Below, piece by piece: positions 1 through 5,115 of a stretch of 5,115 nt of DNA. The position numbers were made by a program, and so were the translations under genes. Each line of letters starts with the position of its first letter. The stretch's first letter is position 1. Below the pieces are notes generated by a model. The model did no database searches, was not told the DNA's origin, and saw only the letters and a program-made list of their open reading frames with translations. This DNA comes from Pseudomonadota bacterium (lineage in GTDB: Bacteria > Pseudomonadota > Gammaproteobacteria > CAMYNG01): contig CP070733.1 of assembly GCA_020347585.1 (NCBI GenBank), forward strand, positions 659,495-664,609. The letters run 5' to 3'.

Positions 1-300
1 CGCGAGACACGCGAAGGGTATATCGAGAACGTCTACACCCTGAAGGTCGTTAACATGGACGTCAGGGCGCACCGCTACCGGCTCAGCGCCCACGGTCTGG
101 AAGGCATCGAGCTCATCAACCGCCGCGGTCAAATCGACGTGGCACGCGGCGAAGTCGCCACTGTGCCGGTGCAGGTGCGGGTCGATCCCATCCACCTCAC
201 GCGTACCGGCGTGGACATTGCCTTTACGTTGCAGTCCCTGACTAACCCGGCGTTGCAGATCACCGAAACCGGACGCTTTATCGGGCCGGCGGTTCGTTGA
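1..300 (+). CDS. ccoG: Cytochrome c oxidase accessory protein CcoG (FixG/RdxA), C-terminal end
   Basis: Only the last 99 residues are inside the window, and the reading frame is open from the first base. CcoG is a membrane protein with ferredoxin-like iron-sulfur motifs. It is known to help assemble cbb3-type cytochrome oxidase and has been described as a cupric reductase supplying copper to the enzyme. What is visible matches its C-terminal Ig-like domain: it opens with the family-like stretch GYIENVYTLKVVN (residues 6-18 of the fragment), continues as a beta-rich segment ending in VPVQVRVDP, and closes with GRFIGP just before the TGA stop. The membrane helices and cysteine motifs would lie upstream and cannot be checked. 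The next gene, ccoH, starts 41 bases downstream, which supports the call. Whether the upstream part is intact is unknown. Confidence 0.9.
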   Translation, partial: RETREGYIENVYTLKVVNMDVRAHRYRLSAHGLEGIELINRRGQIDVARGEVATVPVQVRVDPIHLTRTGVDIAFTLQSLTNPALQITETGRFIGPAVR

Positions 301-330
301 ACTGAGTGGCGAGGCATGGGGTATAGGAAC

Positions 331-336
331 GAGGAA
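331..336 (+). promoter_or_regulatory. Ribosome binding site of ccoH, favours the GTG start
   Basis: GAGGAA lies 5 bases before GTG 342 and 14 bases before the alternative in-frame ATG 351. The spacing favours the GTG start. Only the motif and spacing are seen; initiation at GTG is inferred. Confidence 0.6.
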
Positions 337-341
337 ACACA

Positions 342-923
342 GTGACCGGCATGAATAACTCCCACCCTGAGTCGACAGACCCTAGTCCCTCGTCCCTCGC
401 AACTGGCGCGGCTGACGCCACGCCCTGGTATCGCCAGTTCTGGCCGTGGGTGCTGATCACGTTTCCACTGCTGGCGGTAATCGGTAGCGCCATTACCATT
501 ACTCTCGCGGTACGCACAGCTGACGGCCTGGTGGTCGATGACTATTACAAGGAAGGGCTGGGGATAAATCGCACCCTGGCCATGGAGGACACCGCGCAGG
601 CGCTGGGCCTCACCGCAAGCGCCGAGGTGGACCGGCGCCTTGGCCGATTGCGCCTGCAGCTGCAAGCGGCACAGCCCTTCGCATCGCCGCCGATGCTTGA
701 GCTGCGTTTGATACACCCGACGCGCAAGAACCTCGACGCACAGACCCGCCTGCTACGCGACACCGCCGGCCCTGGCTACGTCGGGAAGTGGCCAGCGCTC
801 CCGGCGGCAGATTGGCATGTACAATTGGAACCTGAGGATGGCAGCTGGCGGCTGAGCGGCCGCCTGTGGCTCCCCGCCGATGCGACACCGGCCCTGCGCT
901 GGCGCATCGGTGCAACACCATAA
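342..923 (+). CDS. ccoH: FixH/CcoH family protein, cbb3 oxidase assembly
   Basis: This is a 193-residue inner-membrane protein of the FixH family. Family members are needed for assembly or stability of cbb3-type cytochrome c oxidase and follow ccoG in most ccoGHIS clusters. Three features can be seen. A polar, Pro/Ser-rich cytoplasmic N-terminus spans residues 1-27. The family-typical PWYRQFWPW (28-36) leads into a single hydrophobic helix at about 36-57. The conserved signature DGLVVDDYYKEGLGIN follows at 61-76. The remainder, about 80-193, is a soluble and probably periplasmic beta-rich domain ending in a tryptophan- and leucine-rich stretch. The GTG start is chosen because GAGGAA sits 5 bases before it; ATG 351 would remove only three residues. 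Transcription is probably shared with ccoG, 41 bases upstream. The C-terminal domain is less conserved in the family, so its role is not clear. Confidence 0.9.
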   Translation: MTGMNNSHPESTDPSPSSLATGAADATPWYRQFWPWVLITFPLLAVIGSAITITLAVRTADGLVVDDYYKEGLGINRTLAMEDTAQALGLTASAEVDRRLGRLRLQLQAAQPFASPPMLELRLIHPTRKNLDAQTRLLRDTAGPGYVGKWPALPAADWHVQLEPEDGSWRLSGRLWLPADATPALRWRIGATP

Positions 924-930
924 AGCAGAA

Positions 931-963
931 CCGCTGCAGCCACACGGCAAGTGCCAGCAGCGG
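931..963 (+). repeat. 7-bp inverted repeat between ccoH and the next gene
   Basis: CCGCTGC (931-937) and GCAGCGG (957-963) are perfect complements separated by 19 bases. They could form a hairpin in the transcript just after the ccoH stop and just before the GGAG of the next gene. No T-run follows, so it does not look like an intrinsic terminator. A role in RNA processing or in modulating translation of the downstream gene is possible, but so is chance in GC-rich DNA. Confidence 0.3.
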
Positions 964-968
964 ATGAT

Positions 969-972
969 GGAG
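969..972 (+). promoter_or_regulatory. Ribosome binding site for the small membrane protein
   Basis: GGAG lies 5 bases before ATG 978 and 8 bases before ATG 981. It rules against the earlier in-frame GTG 951, which has no such motif at a useful distance. The two adjacent ATG codons cannot be told apart from sequence alone. Confidence 0.55.
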
Positions 973-977
973 TGCAA

Positions 978-1274
978 ATGATGCCCGACAGTCCCCGAGC
1001 GATTCCGAAAACCCAGAGCATTGTTGCCGTGCTGTGGCCTTCTTTTTTGCTGGCGGGCCTGGCCACCGGGTTATTTTTCACCGCCTTCGACCCACAGACC
1101 CTGGTCAACGTCGGTGGCTACGGCGAGATAAGTCGTCTGGGCGGCTACACCATCGGCTTTTTTCTGTTCTGGGGCCTGACCGCGGGTTCCTCGCTACTGA
1201 CCTGCTTCTTTCAGCGACCCTGCGATACCTCAAGGCACAACAACGGCGGGCATACCGGCGAACAGGGCACCTGA
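978..1274 (+). CDS. Small two-helix membrane protein next to ccoH, function unknown
   Basis: This encodes 98 residues from ATG 978, or 97 from ATG 981. I do not recognise a named family. Two hydrophobic helices can be seen, at about residues 14-36 (containing AVLWPSFLLAGLATGLFF) and 55-77 (containing YTIGFFLFWGLTAGSSLLT). They are joined by a short loop with FDPQTL and GEISRLGGY. The C-terminus (about 79-98) is polar and rich in Gly, His and Thr. The gene begins 54 bases after the ccoH stop, on the same strand and with its own GGAG motif, so it is probably co-transcribed with ccoGH. From memory, similar small proteins with a WPSF...FDP...SR...Y..GF pattern occur beside ccoG/ccoH in other gammaproteobacteria, but I could not check this. 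A role in cbb3 oxidase biogenesis is inferred from position only. Confidence 0.7.
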   Translation: MMPDSPRAIPKTQSIVAVLWPSFLLAGLATGLFFTAFDPQTLVNVGGYGEISRLGGYTIGFFLFWGLTAGSSLLTCFFQRPCDTSRHNNGGHTGEQGT

Positions 1275-1335
1275 AACGCCGCACGCGGGTTGTGTTAGAA
1301 CGTCACCCTGAGTGCACCTTGCTGCCAAGCGATCG

Positions 1336-2346
1336 ATGAGCCGAATACCAACCAGAGTCCTTGTGATCCGTGCCGGGCAGCTGGGTGACACCGTCTGCGC
1401 ATCCAGCATCATCGAACCGTTGCGCCATATGTTCGGCACGGATGTCGTCGTTGACTGGGTCGCCAAGGCAGGCATCGGGCGCATTTTTTCCTCCGATCCG
1501 CGCATTCACCGCATCTTCGAACTCGATAGCCGGCGCGCACCTTTCCCGTTCAACGCAGGCAAACGCGCGATCGTGGGCGTGTCGTGGCGACAGCCCTATG
1601 ACCTGGCCGTCAACATGGAGTTGGGCCCGATGTTCAATACGGTGATGCGGCTGGTCAGGGCGAAAAGAAAGATTGGCATGCCCTTTCGGCATTTCACGGA
1701 ACCAGCCGAAAACCATGCCGTTGAAAACCTGCGCCTGATCTACCGCAGCTTCATGGATGAACACAGCTTGCGCCTAGCGGAACCGAACCTGATCGGCACC
1801 CCTGAGCAGTCCGTCCGCGAACGCTACCCGCTGGCGGATCGCTACGTGGTGCTGGTGCCCAGCAACAGTCATCACCAGCTGCCGCCGGAGAAGAACTACC
1901 GCAACTGGCCGGTGCAACACTGGCGCCGGTTGATAGCACAACTCGCAAAAAAAGAACGCCAGGTCGTGATCGTCGGCGGGGCGAGCGAGGCCGAGTACTT
2001 TGAACATCTGAAGCCCTGGCCCGACAATGTGCTCGATTTGGTCGGTAAAACCGCTTTTCCGGATTTGGTCGGCGTTCTGGCACACGCAGACGCTGTGGTA
2101 ACGACCGACACAGGACCGGCACACATTGCCGGCGCCGTTGGCGTGCCGGTACTCACACTGATCGGCCCGACGAACCCGAAGCGAACCGCACCGTACAACA
2201 CCGAACACAATGCGGTGAGGATAATCAGCGCCGATCTGCCGTGCAGCCCCTGTTACCACACGCAGCGCTTCGCGGAGTGTCCAAAGAATCAGTGCATGCA
2301 CGATATCGCGCCCGATGCGATCATCCAGGCGCTCGACGCTATCTAG
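1336..2346 (+). CDS. Glycosyltransferase family 9, ADP-heptose:LPS heptosyltransferase type
   Basis: This encodes 336 residues, a normal length for family GT9, whose members transfer heptose from ADP-heptose to the lipopolysaccharide inner core on the cytoplasmic face of the inner membrane. The N-terminal Rossmann domain opens with VLVIRAGQLGD (8-18), where Asp18 matches the proposed catalytic Asp of WaaC. The C-terminal nucleotide-sugar domain has VIVGG (211-215), then TDTGPAHIAGAVGVPVLTLI (257-276) and GPTNP (277-281). A cysteine cluster C-X2-C-X8-C-X4-C lies at 303, 306, 315 and 320, a pattern seen in many GT9 proteins. ATG 1336 is chosen because the family usually begins a few residues before the first strand; GTG 1312 would add eight residues. 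Neither start has a clear ribosome binding site. It lies 61 bases after the small membrane gene. The exact acceptor, and so a waa gene name, cannot be assigned. Confidence 0.88.
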   Translation: MSRIPTRVLVIRAGQLGDTVCASSIIEPLRHMFGTDVVVDWVAKAGIGRIFSSDPRIHRIFELDSRRAPFPFNAGKRAIVGVSWRQPYDLAVNMELGPMFNTVMRLVRAKRKIGMPFRHFTEPAENHAVENLRLIYRSFMDEHSLRLAEPNLIGTPEQSVRERYPLADRYVVLVPSNSHHQLPPEKNYRNWPVQHWRRLIAQLAKKERQVVIVGGASEAEYFEHLKPWPDNVLDLVGKTAFPDLVGVLAHADAVVTTDTGPAHIAGAVGVPVLTLIGPTNPKRTAPYNTEHNAVRIISADLPCSPCYHTQRFAECPKNQCMHDIAPDAIIQALDAI

Positions 2347-2352
2347 CGCCGC

Positions 2353-3666
2353 TCAGGAGGGTTTAGCGCGGCCGCGCTCCCCAGGAGGACCACGGCGGCG
2401 CCCCCGGCCACCGCCTTTGTCACCGCGTGGGCGTCCGGATCCGGGACCCGGGCGTTTCTTGCGCGGCTTGCGGATCGGCGGTTTGGGTTCGACCAGCATC
2501 GCGGGCGTAAACTGCGCAACCGCGATACTGTGGCCGATGTAGGCCTCGATGTCGGGCAGCGCGAAGGCGGAATCCTCGCAGGCGAAACTGATGGCATCGC
2601 CCTCCGCGCCGGCCCGGGCCGTGCGCCCGATGCGGTGCACGTAATCTTCCGGGTCCTGTGGCAGATCGTAGTTGATGACGTGACTGACCTCCGGGATGTG
2701 CAGGCCGCGCGCCGCCACATCCGTCGCGATCAGGATTGGCAGTTCACCCGCGGTAAAGCGCTTCAGCAGGCTAAGGCGCTTATTCTGCGGCACGTCCCCT
2801 GACAGCACCGCGTCCTCGTAGCCATTGCCATCCAGATAGGCGCCGACATTCTCAGCAGTACGCTTCATGTTGGTGAAGATCAGTACCCGCGAAACATCCA
2901 TGCTGCGCAACAACCCCAGCAGCAGCGGGATCTTCTCTTCATTGCCTGGATAGTAAACAAGCTGGCGCACACGCTCTGCAGTACGCTGGTCGGCATCAAT
3001 CACCACGTGCTCGGGATTGTTCATGTGCTCGTAGGCAAGCTCGGTCACACGCAGCGACAGGGTGGCTGAAAACAGCAGGCTGAGGCGCTCCTCGGGCTTG
3101 GGCATGCGCCGCAGCAGGTAGCGAATGTCCTTGATGAAACCGAGATCGAACATACGGTCCGCCTCGTCCATTACCGCCACCTGCACCGCCTTAAGGTCGA
3201 AAATGTGCTGTTTGAAGTAGTCGATCATCCTTCCCGGTGTTCCGATCAGGATATCCACGCCTTCTTCTAGGGTGCGGCGTTGACTGTCGTAACCGGCGCC
3301 CCCATATACCAGTCCAAGGCGAAAGCCGGTGTACTTGCCAAGCTCCACGGCATCCTTATGGATCTGGATAGCCAGTTCGCGCGTCGGCGCGATCATCACC
3401 GCGCGCGGCTGGGTCGGGCGCCGCCCAGGCGGCGGTTCGCTGGTCAGCAACCGGTTGTAGGTCGCTACCAGAAACGCAGCGGTCTTGCCGGTGCCGGTTT
3501 GCGCCTGGCCGGCAATATCACGTCCCGCCAGTGCCACGGGTAGGGTCTCGGCCTGAATTGGCGTACAGAGCGAAAAACCCGCTTCTTCAATACCTTGCAG
3601 CAGAACGGGGGGCAGGTTGAGGCTGGCGAACTTGACGTCGGACAGATGGGTATCAGTCATGGCCAT
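2353..3666 (-). CDS. rhlB: ATP-dependent RNA helicase RhlB (DEAD-box)
   Basis: RhlB unwinds structured RNA for the RNase E degradosome in the cytoplasm. This 437-residue protein matches E. coli RhlB (421 residues) along its length. The motifs appear in order: Q motif CTPIQ (34-38), motif I AQTGTGKT (55-62), Ia PTRELA (94-99), TPGR (143-146), DEAD (167-170), SAT (200-202), ATDVAARGLH (314-323) and HRIGRTARAG (344-353). RhlB-like stretches such as RMFDLGFIKDIR (171-182) and EAYIGHSI (374-381) separate it from other DEAD-box helicases. The tail (about 396-437) is basic and rich in Arg, Gly and Pro, probably disordered and RNA-binding. ATG 3666 gives this length. ATG 3660, two codons in, lines up exactly with the E. 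coli start (MTDTHL against MSKTHL) and may be the true one; neither has a good Shine-Dalgarno. Divergent trxA followed by rho is the same arrangement as in E. coli. Confidence 0.95.
   Translation of the reverse strand: MAMTDTHLSDVKFASLNLPPVLLQGIEEAGFSLCTPIQAETLPVALAGRDIAGQAQTGTGKTAAFLVATYNRLLTSEPPPGRRPTQPRAVMIAPTRELAIQIHKDAVELGKYTGFRLGLVYGGAGYDSQRRTLEEGVDILIGTPGRMIDYFKQHIFDLKAVQVAVMDEADRMFDLGFIKDIRYLLRRMPKPEERLSLLFSATLSLRVTELAYEHMNNPEHVVIDADQRTAERVRQLVYYPGNEEKIPLLLGLLRSMDVSRVLIFTNMKRTAENVGAYLDGNGYEDAVLSGDVPQNKRLSLLKRFTAGELPILIATDVAARGLHIPEVSHVINYDLPQDPEDYVHRIGRTARAGAEGDAISFACEDSAFALPDIEAYIGHSIAVAQFTPAMLVEPKPPIRKPRKKRPGPGSGRPRGDKGGGRGRRRGPPGERGRAKPS
2365..2378. repeat. 14-bp perfect palindrome at the 3' end of rhlB
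   Basis: AGCGCGGCCGCGCT is its own reverse complement and lies 18 bases past the glycosyltransferase stop, inside the last codons of rhlB (residues RGRA). It has no unpaired loop and no T-run on either side, so it is not a standard terminator. It may simply reflect Arg/Gly/Ala codons in GC-rich DNA. Confidence 0.4.
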
Positions 3667-3697
3667 GCAGGATACCAGATTAGTGTGACATTTGGAC

Positions 3698-3726
3698 TTG
3701 AAAAGCCGGTCGACTTGGGCTCAAAT
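3698..3726 (+). promoter_or_regulatory. Candidate sigma70-type promoter for trxA
   Basis: TTGAAA (3698-3703) and TCAAAT (3721-3726) are separated by 17 bases. They match the -35 consensus at 5 of 6 positions and the -10 consensus at 4 of 6. Transcription would start near 3733, giving a leader of roughly 80 bases before trxA. This is the best pair I found in the 149-base gap between divergent rhlB and trxA. The match is moderate and unproven, and no convincing promoter was seen for rhlB. Confidence 0.35.
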
Positions 3727-3803
3727 GCGGGCTTGACGTTGCCAGACCTCTGCATCCGCAGCGCTTGCCATTCACTTCCAATGTTCAAATACGGCGTACC
3801 ACG

Positions 3804-3807
3804 GGAG
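3804..3807 (+). promoter_or_regulatory. Ribosome binding site that fixes the TTG start of trxA
   Basis: GGAG within the run GGGAGA (3803-3808) ends 8 bases before TTG 3816, a standard spacing. The only other initiator-type codon in frame, TTG 3765, lies upstream of this motif and has no equivalent. Confidence 0.65.
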
Positions 3808-3815
3808 ACAACACG

Positions 3816-4142
3816 TTGAGCGACAAGATCGTTTATGTCACTGATGACACGTTTGAAGACGAAATAGTGAAAGCCGACGGGCCGGTGCTGGTCGACTACT
3901 GGGCCGACTGGTGCGGACCCTGCAAGATGATTGCTCCCATCCTGGACGAGATTGCCGATGAATACACCGGTCGTCTCAAGATCGCCAAGCTTAACATCGA
4001 CGAAAACCCGGTGACGCCGCCCAAGTTCGGAATTCGCGGCATCCCGACATTGATGCTGTTCAAGAACGGCAACGTGGAGGCGACCAAGGTAGGCGCCGTG
4101 TCCAAATCGCAACTGACCGCTTTTATCGACAGCAACCTTTAA
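3816..4142 (+). CDS. trxA: Thioredoxin 1 (TrxA), TTG start
   Basis: This is a cytoplasmic disulfide reductase that is recharged by thioredoxin reductase and supplies electrons to enzymes such as ribonucleotide reductase. The product has 108 residues against 109 in E. coli, and nearly every landmark is kept. The redox site is WCGPC (32-36, Cys33 and Cys36), the buried Asp is Asp27, AKLNID lies at 57-62, and the cis-proline is Pro77 in GIRGIPT. The start is TTG 3816: it has GGAG 8 bases upstream and gives (M)SDKIVYVTDDTF, aligned end to end with E. coli MSDKIIHLTDDSF. No ATG or GTG is available in this frame near that point. A start at TTG 3765 would add 17 residues with no counterpart in the family. 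The gene is divergent from rhlB and lies 227 bases upstream of rho on the same strand. Confidence 0.96.
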   Translation: MSDKIVYVTDDTFEDEIVKADGPVLVDYWADWCGPCKMIAPILDEIADEYTGRLKIAKLNIDENPVTPPKFGIRGIPTLMLFKNGNVEATKVGAVSKSQLTAFIDSNL

Positions 4143-4158
4143 GTACGGATTTCCGGTT

Positions 4159-4187
4159 CTGCATCCGGCAGGCTGTCCGCGATGCAG
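4159..4187 (+). terminator. Stem-loop after trxA, possible weak terminator
   Basis: CTGCATC (4159-4165) pairs perfectly with GATGCAG (4181-4187). The stem can continue inward with CGG (4166-4168) and CCG (4177-4179) after a one-base bulge, leaving an 8-base loop. It begins 16 bases after the trxA stop. The nearest T-run (4205-4208) is 17 bases beyond the stem, so it is not a canonical intrinsic terminator. It may protect the trxA mRNA 3' end or mark a processing site. Confidence 0.35.
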
Positions 4188-4188
4188 G

Positions 4189-4216
4189 TAGACAATCAAC
4201 CCGCTTTTGCTAGAAT
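4189..4216 (+). promoter_or_regulatory. Candidate sigma70-type promoter for rho
   Basis: TAGACA (4189-4194) and TAGAAT (4211-4216), with a 16-base spacer, each differ from consensus at one position. This is the strongest promoter-like pair in the window. It begins just after the stem-loop that follows trxA, suggesting that rho has its own promoter and is not only read through from trxA. Transcription would start near 4223, giving a leader of about 147 bases. Confidence 0.55.
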
Positions 4217-4222
4217 TAAGAA

Positions 4223-4369
4223 ACAGAATTTCAAACAAGCATTAGCCTGCCTGCACAGGCAATCCTCCGGTAACCCGTAAACAGTTTTCCCGAACATCCC
4301 TGCGGCGCATATCGCCGCGCTACAGCCTGTATGTCATTCGATCGTTAATTCCTACCAAAGCAGACCACC
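4223..4369 (+). promoter_or_regulatory. Long C-rich untranslated leader of rho
   Basis: About 147 bases separate the predicted transcription start from the rho ATG. In 4261-4300 there are 15 C and only 5 G. Unstructured C-over-G RNA of this kind is what Rho binds (rut-like), and rho is known in E. coli to be autoregulated by Rho-dependent termination in its leader. No equivalent of the E. coli rhoL leader peptide is seen: the only ATG in the leader (4331) opens a five-codon frame, MSFDR, closed by TAA at 4346-4348. No clear Shine-Dalgarno precedes the rho ATG. Autoregulation here is inferred from composition and known biology. Confidence 0.4.
4302..4318 (+). repeat. GC-rich hairpin in the rho leader
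   Basis: GCGGCG (4302-4307) and CGCCGC (4313-4318) form a perfect 6-bp all-GC stem around the 5-base loop CATAT. It lies about 50 bases before the rho start and directly after the C-rich stretch. No T-run follows, so it is not an intrinsic terminator. It could pause RNA polymerase or shape the leader. A 5-bp repeat GCCTG/CAGGC (4245-4260) lies further upstream. Confidence 0.4.
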
Positions 4370-5115
4370 ATGAACCTTACCGAACTCAAGCAGACCCCCG
4401 TCCCCGAACTCATCAAGCTCGCCGAGAGCATCGGCGTCGAAGGCATGTCCCGGGCACGCAAGCAGGACATTATCTTCTCCATACTCAAAGCGCACGCCAA
4501 GAACGGCGAGGACATCTACGGCGACGGTGTGCTGGAGATTCTTCAGGACGGTTTCGGTTTTCTACGCTCGGCGGACAGTTCCTACCTGGCCGGACCGGAC
4601 GACATTTACGTCTCCCCCAGCCAGATCCGGCGTTTCAACCTGCGCACCGGTGACACAGTCGCCGGAAAAATTCGACCGCCCAAGGACGGCGAACGCTATT
4701 TCGCGTTGCTCAAGGTCAACGAGATCAATTTCGAACCGCCGGAGAAGGCCAAGCACAAGGTCCTGTTCGAAAACCTCACGCCGCTGCACGCCAACAAGCG
4801 CCTAACCCTGGAACAGGGCAACGGCAGCACCGAGGACATCACGGCGCGGGTCATCGACCTGGTGGCGCCTATCGGCAAGGGCCAGCGCGGTCTCATCGTC
4901 TCGCCGCCCAAGGCCGGCAAAACCATCATGTTGCAGAACATCGCCCAATCCATCACCGCAAGTCACCCCGAGTGTTACCTGATTGTGCTGCTCATTGACG
5001 AGCGCCCGGAAGAGGTGACCGAGATGGCGCGTTCGGTGCGCGGCGAGGTGGTCTCCAGCACCTTTGACGAACCCGCCAGCCGGCACGTGCAGGTCGCCGA
5101 AATGGTCATCGAGAA
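4370..5115 (+). CDS. rho: Transcription termination factor Rho, N-terminal part
   Basis: The first 248 codons of about 420 are present, and the frame is still open at the window end. Rho is a ring-shaped hexameric RNA-dependent ATPase that loads on C-rich nascent RNA and releases it from RNA polymerase. The protein follows E. coli Rho almost residue by residue from MNLTELK onward. The N-terminal helical domain spans about 1-47. The OB-fold primary RNA-binding site contains DGFGFLRSADSSYLAGPDDI (60-79), including Phe62, Phe64, Arg66 and Tyr80. The Walker A loop PPKAGKT is at 179-185 (Lys181, Lys184), and the catalytic Glu is Glu211 in LLIDERPEE. Walker B, the Q- and R-loops and the arginine finger lie beyond the window. 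No insertion of the kind seen in some phyla is present. The ATG start agrees with E. coli, although no good ribosome binding site precedes it. Confidence 0.97.
   Translation, partial: MNLTELKQTPVPELIKLAESIGVEGMSRARKQDIIFSILKAHAKNGEDIYGDGVLEILQDGFGFLRSADSSYLAGPDDIYVSPSQIRRFNLRTGDTVAGKIRPPKDGERYFALLKVNEINFEPPEKAKHKVLFENLTPLHANKRLTLEQGNGSTEDITARVIDLVAPIGKGQRGLIVSPPKAGKTIMLQNIAQSITASHPECYLIVLLIDERPEEVTEMARSVRGEVVSSTFDEPASRHVQVAEMVIE

Noticed and set aside
129..716. Long open frame antisense to the end of ccoG and the start of ccoH
   Set aside because: It overlaps two recognised genes on the other strand, and its translation has no family signature.
1774..2301. Long open frame antisense to the glycosyltransferase (175 codons)
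   Set aside because: It lies fully inside a well-supported GT9 gene. Its translation is rich in Arg, Val, His and Cys with no recognisable motif, as expected for an antisense shadow in GC-rich DNA.
2390..2475. GC-rich, repetitive-looking stretch that might be a repeat element
   Set aside because: It is explained by the Arg/Gly/Pro-rich tail of RhlB and is in frame with it; such tails are normal in RhlB.
3684..3690. TGTGACA as a CRP-like operator half in the rhlB-trxA gap
   Set aside because: The matching half (TCACA at the right spacing) is absent, so it is only a chance half-site.
3733..3738. TTGACG as a -35 element for trxA
   Set aside because: No acceptable -10 hexamer occurs 16-18 bases downstream; the sequence there is GC-rich (around CCGCAG).
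3765..3815. Upstream TTG start extending TrxA by 17 residues
   Set aside because: The added residues have no counterpart in thioredoxins, and the ribosome binding site lies downstream of that TTG.
3657..4238. Long open frame antisense to trxA and the intergenic regions
   Set aside because: It covers the near-perfectly conserved trxA on the opposite strand. The protein read from it shows no motif or sensible domain.
4331..4348. Five-codon frame (MSFDR) as a rho leader peptide gene
   Set aside because: It has no ribosome binding site and is far shorter than E. coli RhoL. It is kept only as a remark on the leader, not as a gene.

Overview
The window reads as ordinary, gene-dense chromosome from a non-enteric gammaproteobacterium. 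It is GC-rich. RhlB, TrxA and Rho all resemble the Escherichia coli proteins closely along their length. The left end carries assembly genes for a cbb3-type cytochrome c oxidase, so the organism probably respires at low oxygen. I cannot name a genus from the sequence.

Left block, + strand (1-1274): the end of ccoG, then ccoH (fixH), then a small two-helix membrane protein. All three are closely spaced and probably form one transcript. The ccoI and ccoS genes that often follow ccoH are not here. Next, on the same strand (1336-2346), is a family 9 glycosyltransferase of the ADP-heptose:LPS heptosyltransferase type. Its link to the oxidase genes is probably positional only.

Centre, - strand (2353-3666): rhlB, the DEAD-box RNA helicase of the RNA degradosome. 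It ends tail to tail with the glycosyltransferase, only 6 bases apart, and no recognisable intrinsic terminator lies between them.

Right block, + strand (3816-5115): trxA (thioredoxin 1) is divergent from rhlB, and rho (transcription termination factor) follows, cut by the window end. This rhlB/trxA/rho order is the same as in E. coli. trxA appears to start at TTG. The 227-base trxA-rho gap holds a stem-loop, a good sigma70-type promoter and a C-rich leader with a GC hairpin, which would suit the autoregulation known for rho.

I found no mobile element, CRISPR array, RNA gene or clearly new system. The points most worth a second look are the uncharacterised small membrane protein beside ccoH, the TTG start of trxA and the rho leader.
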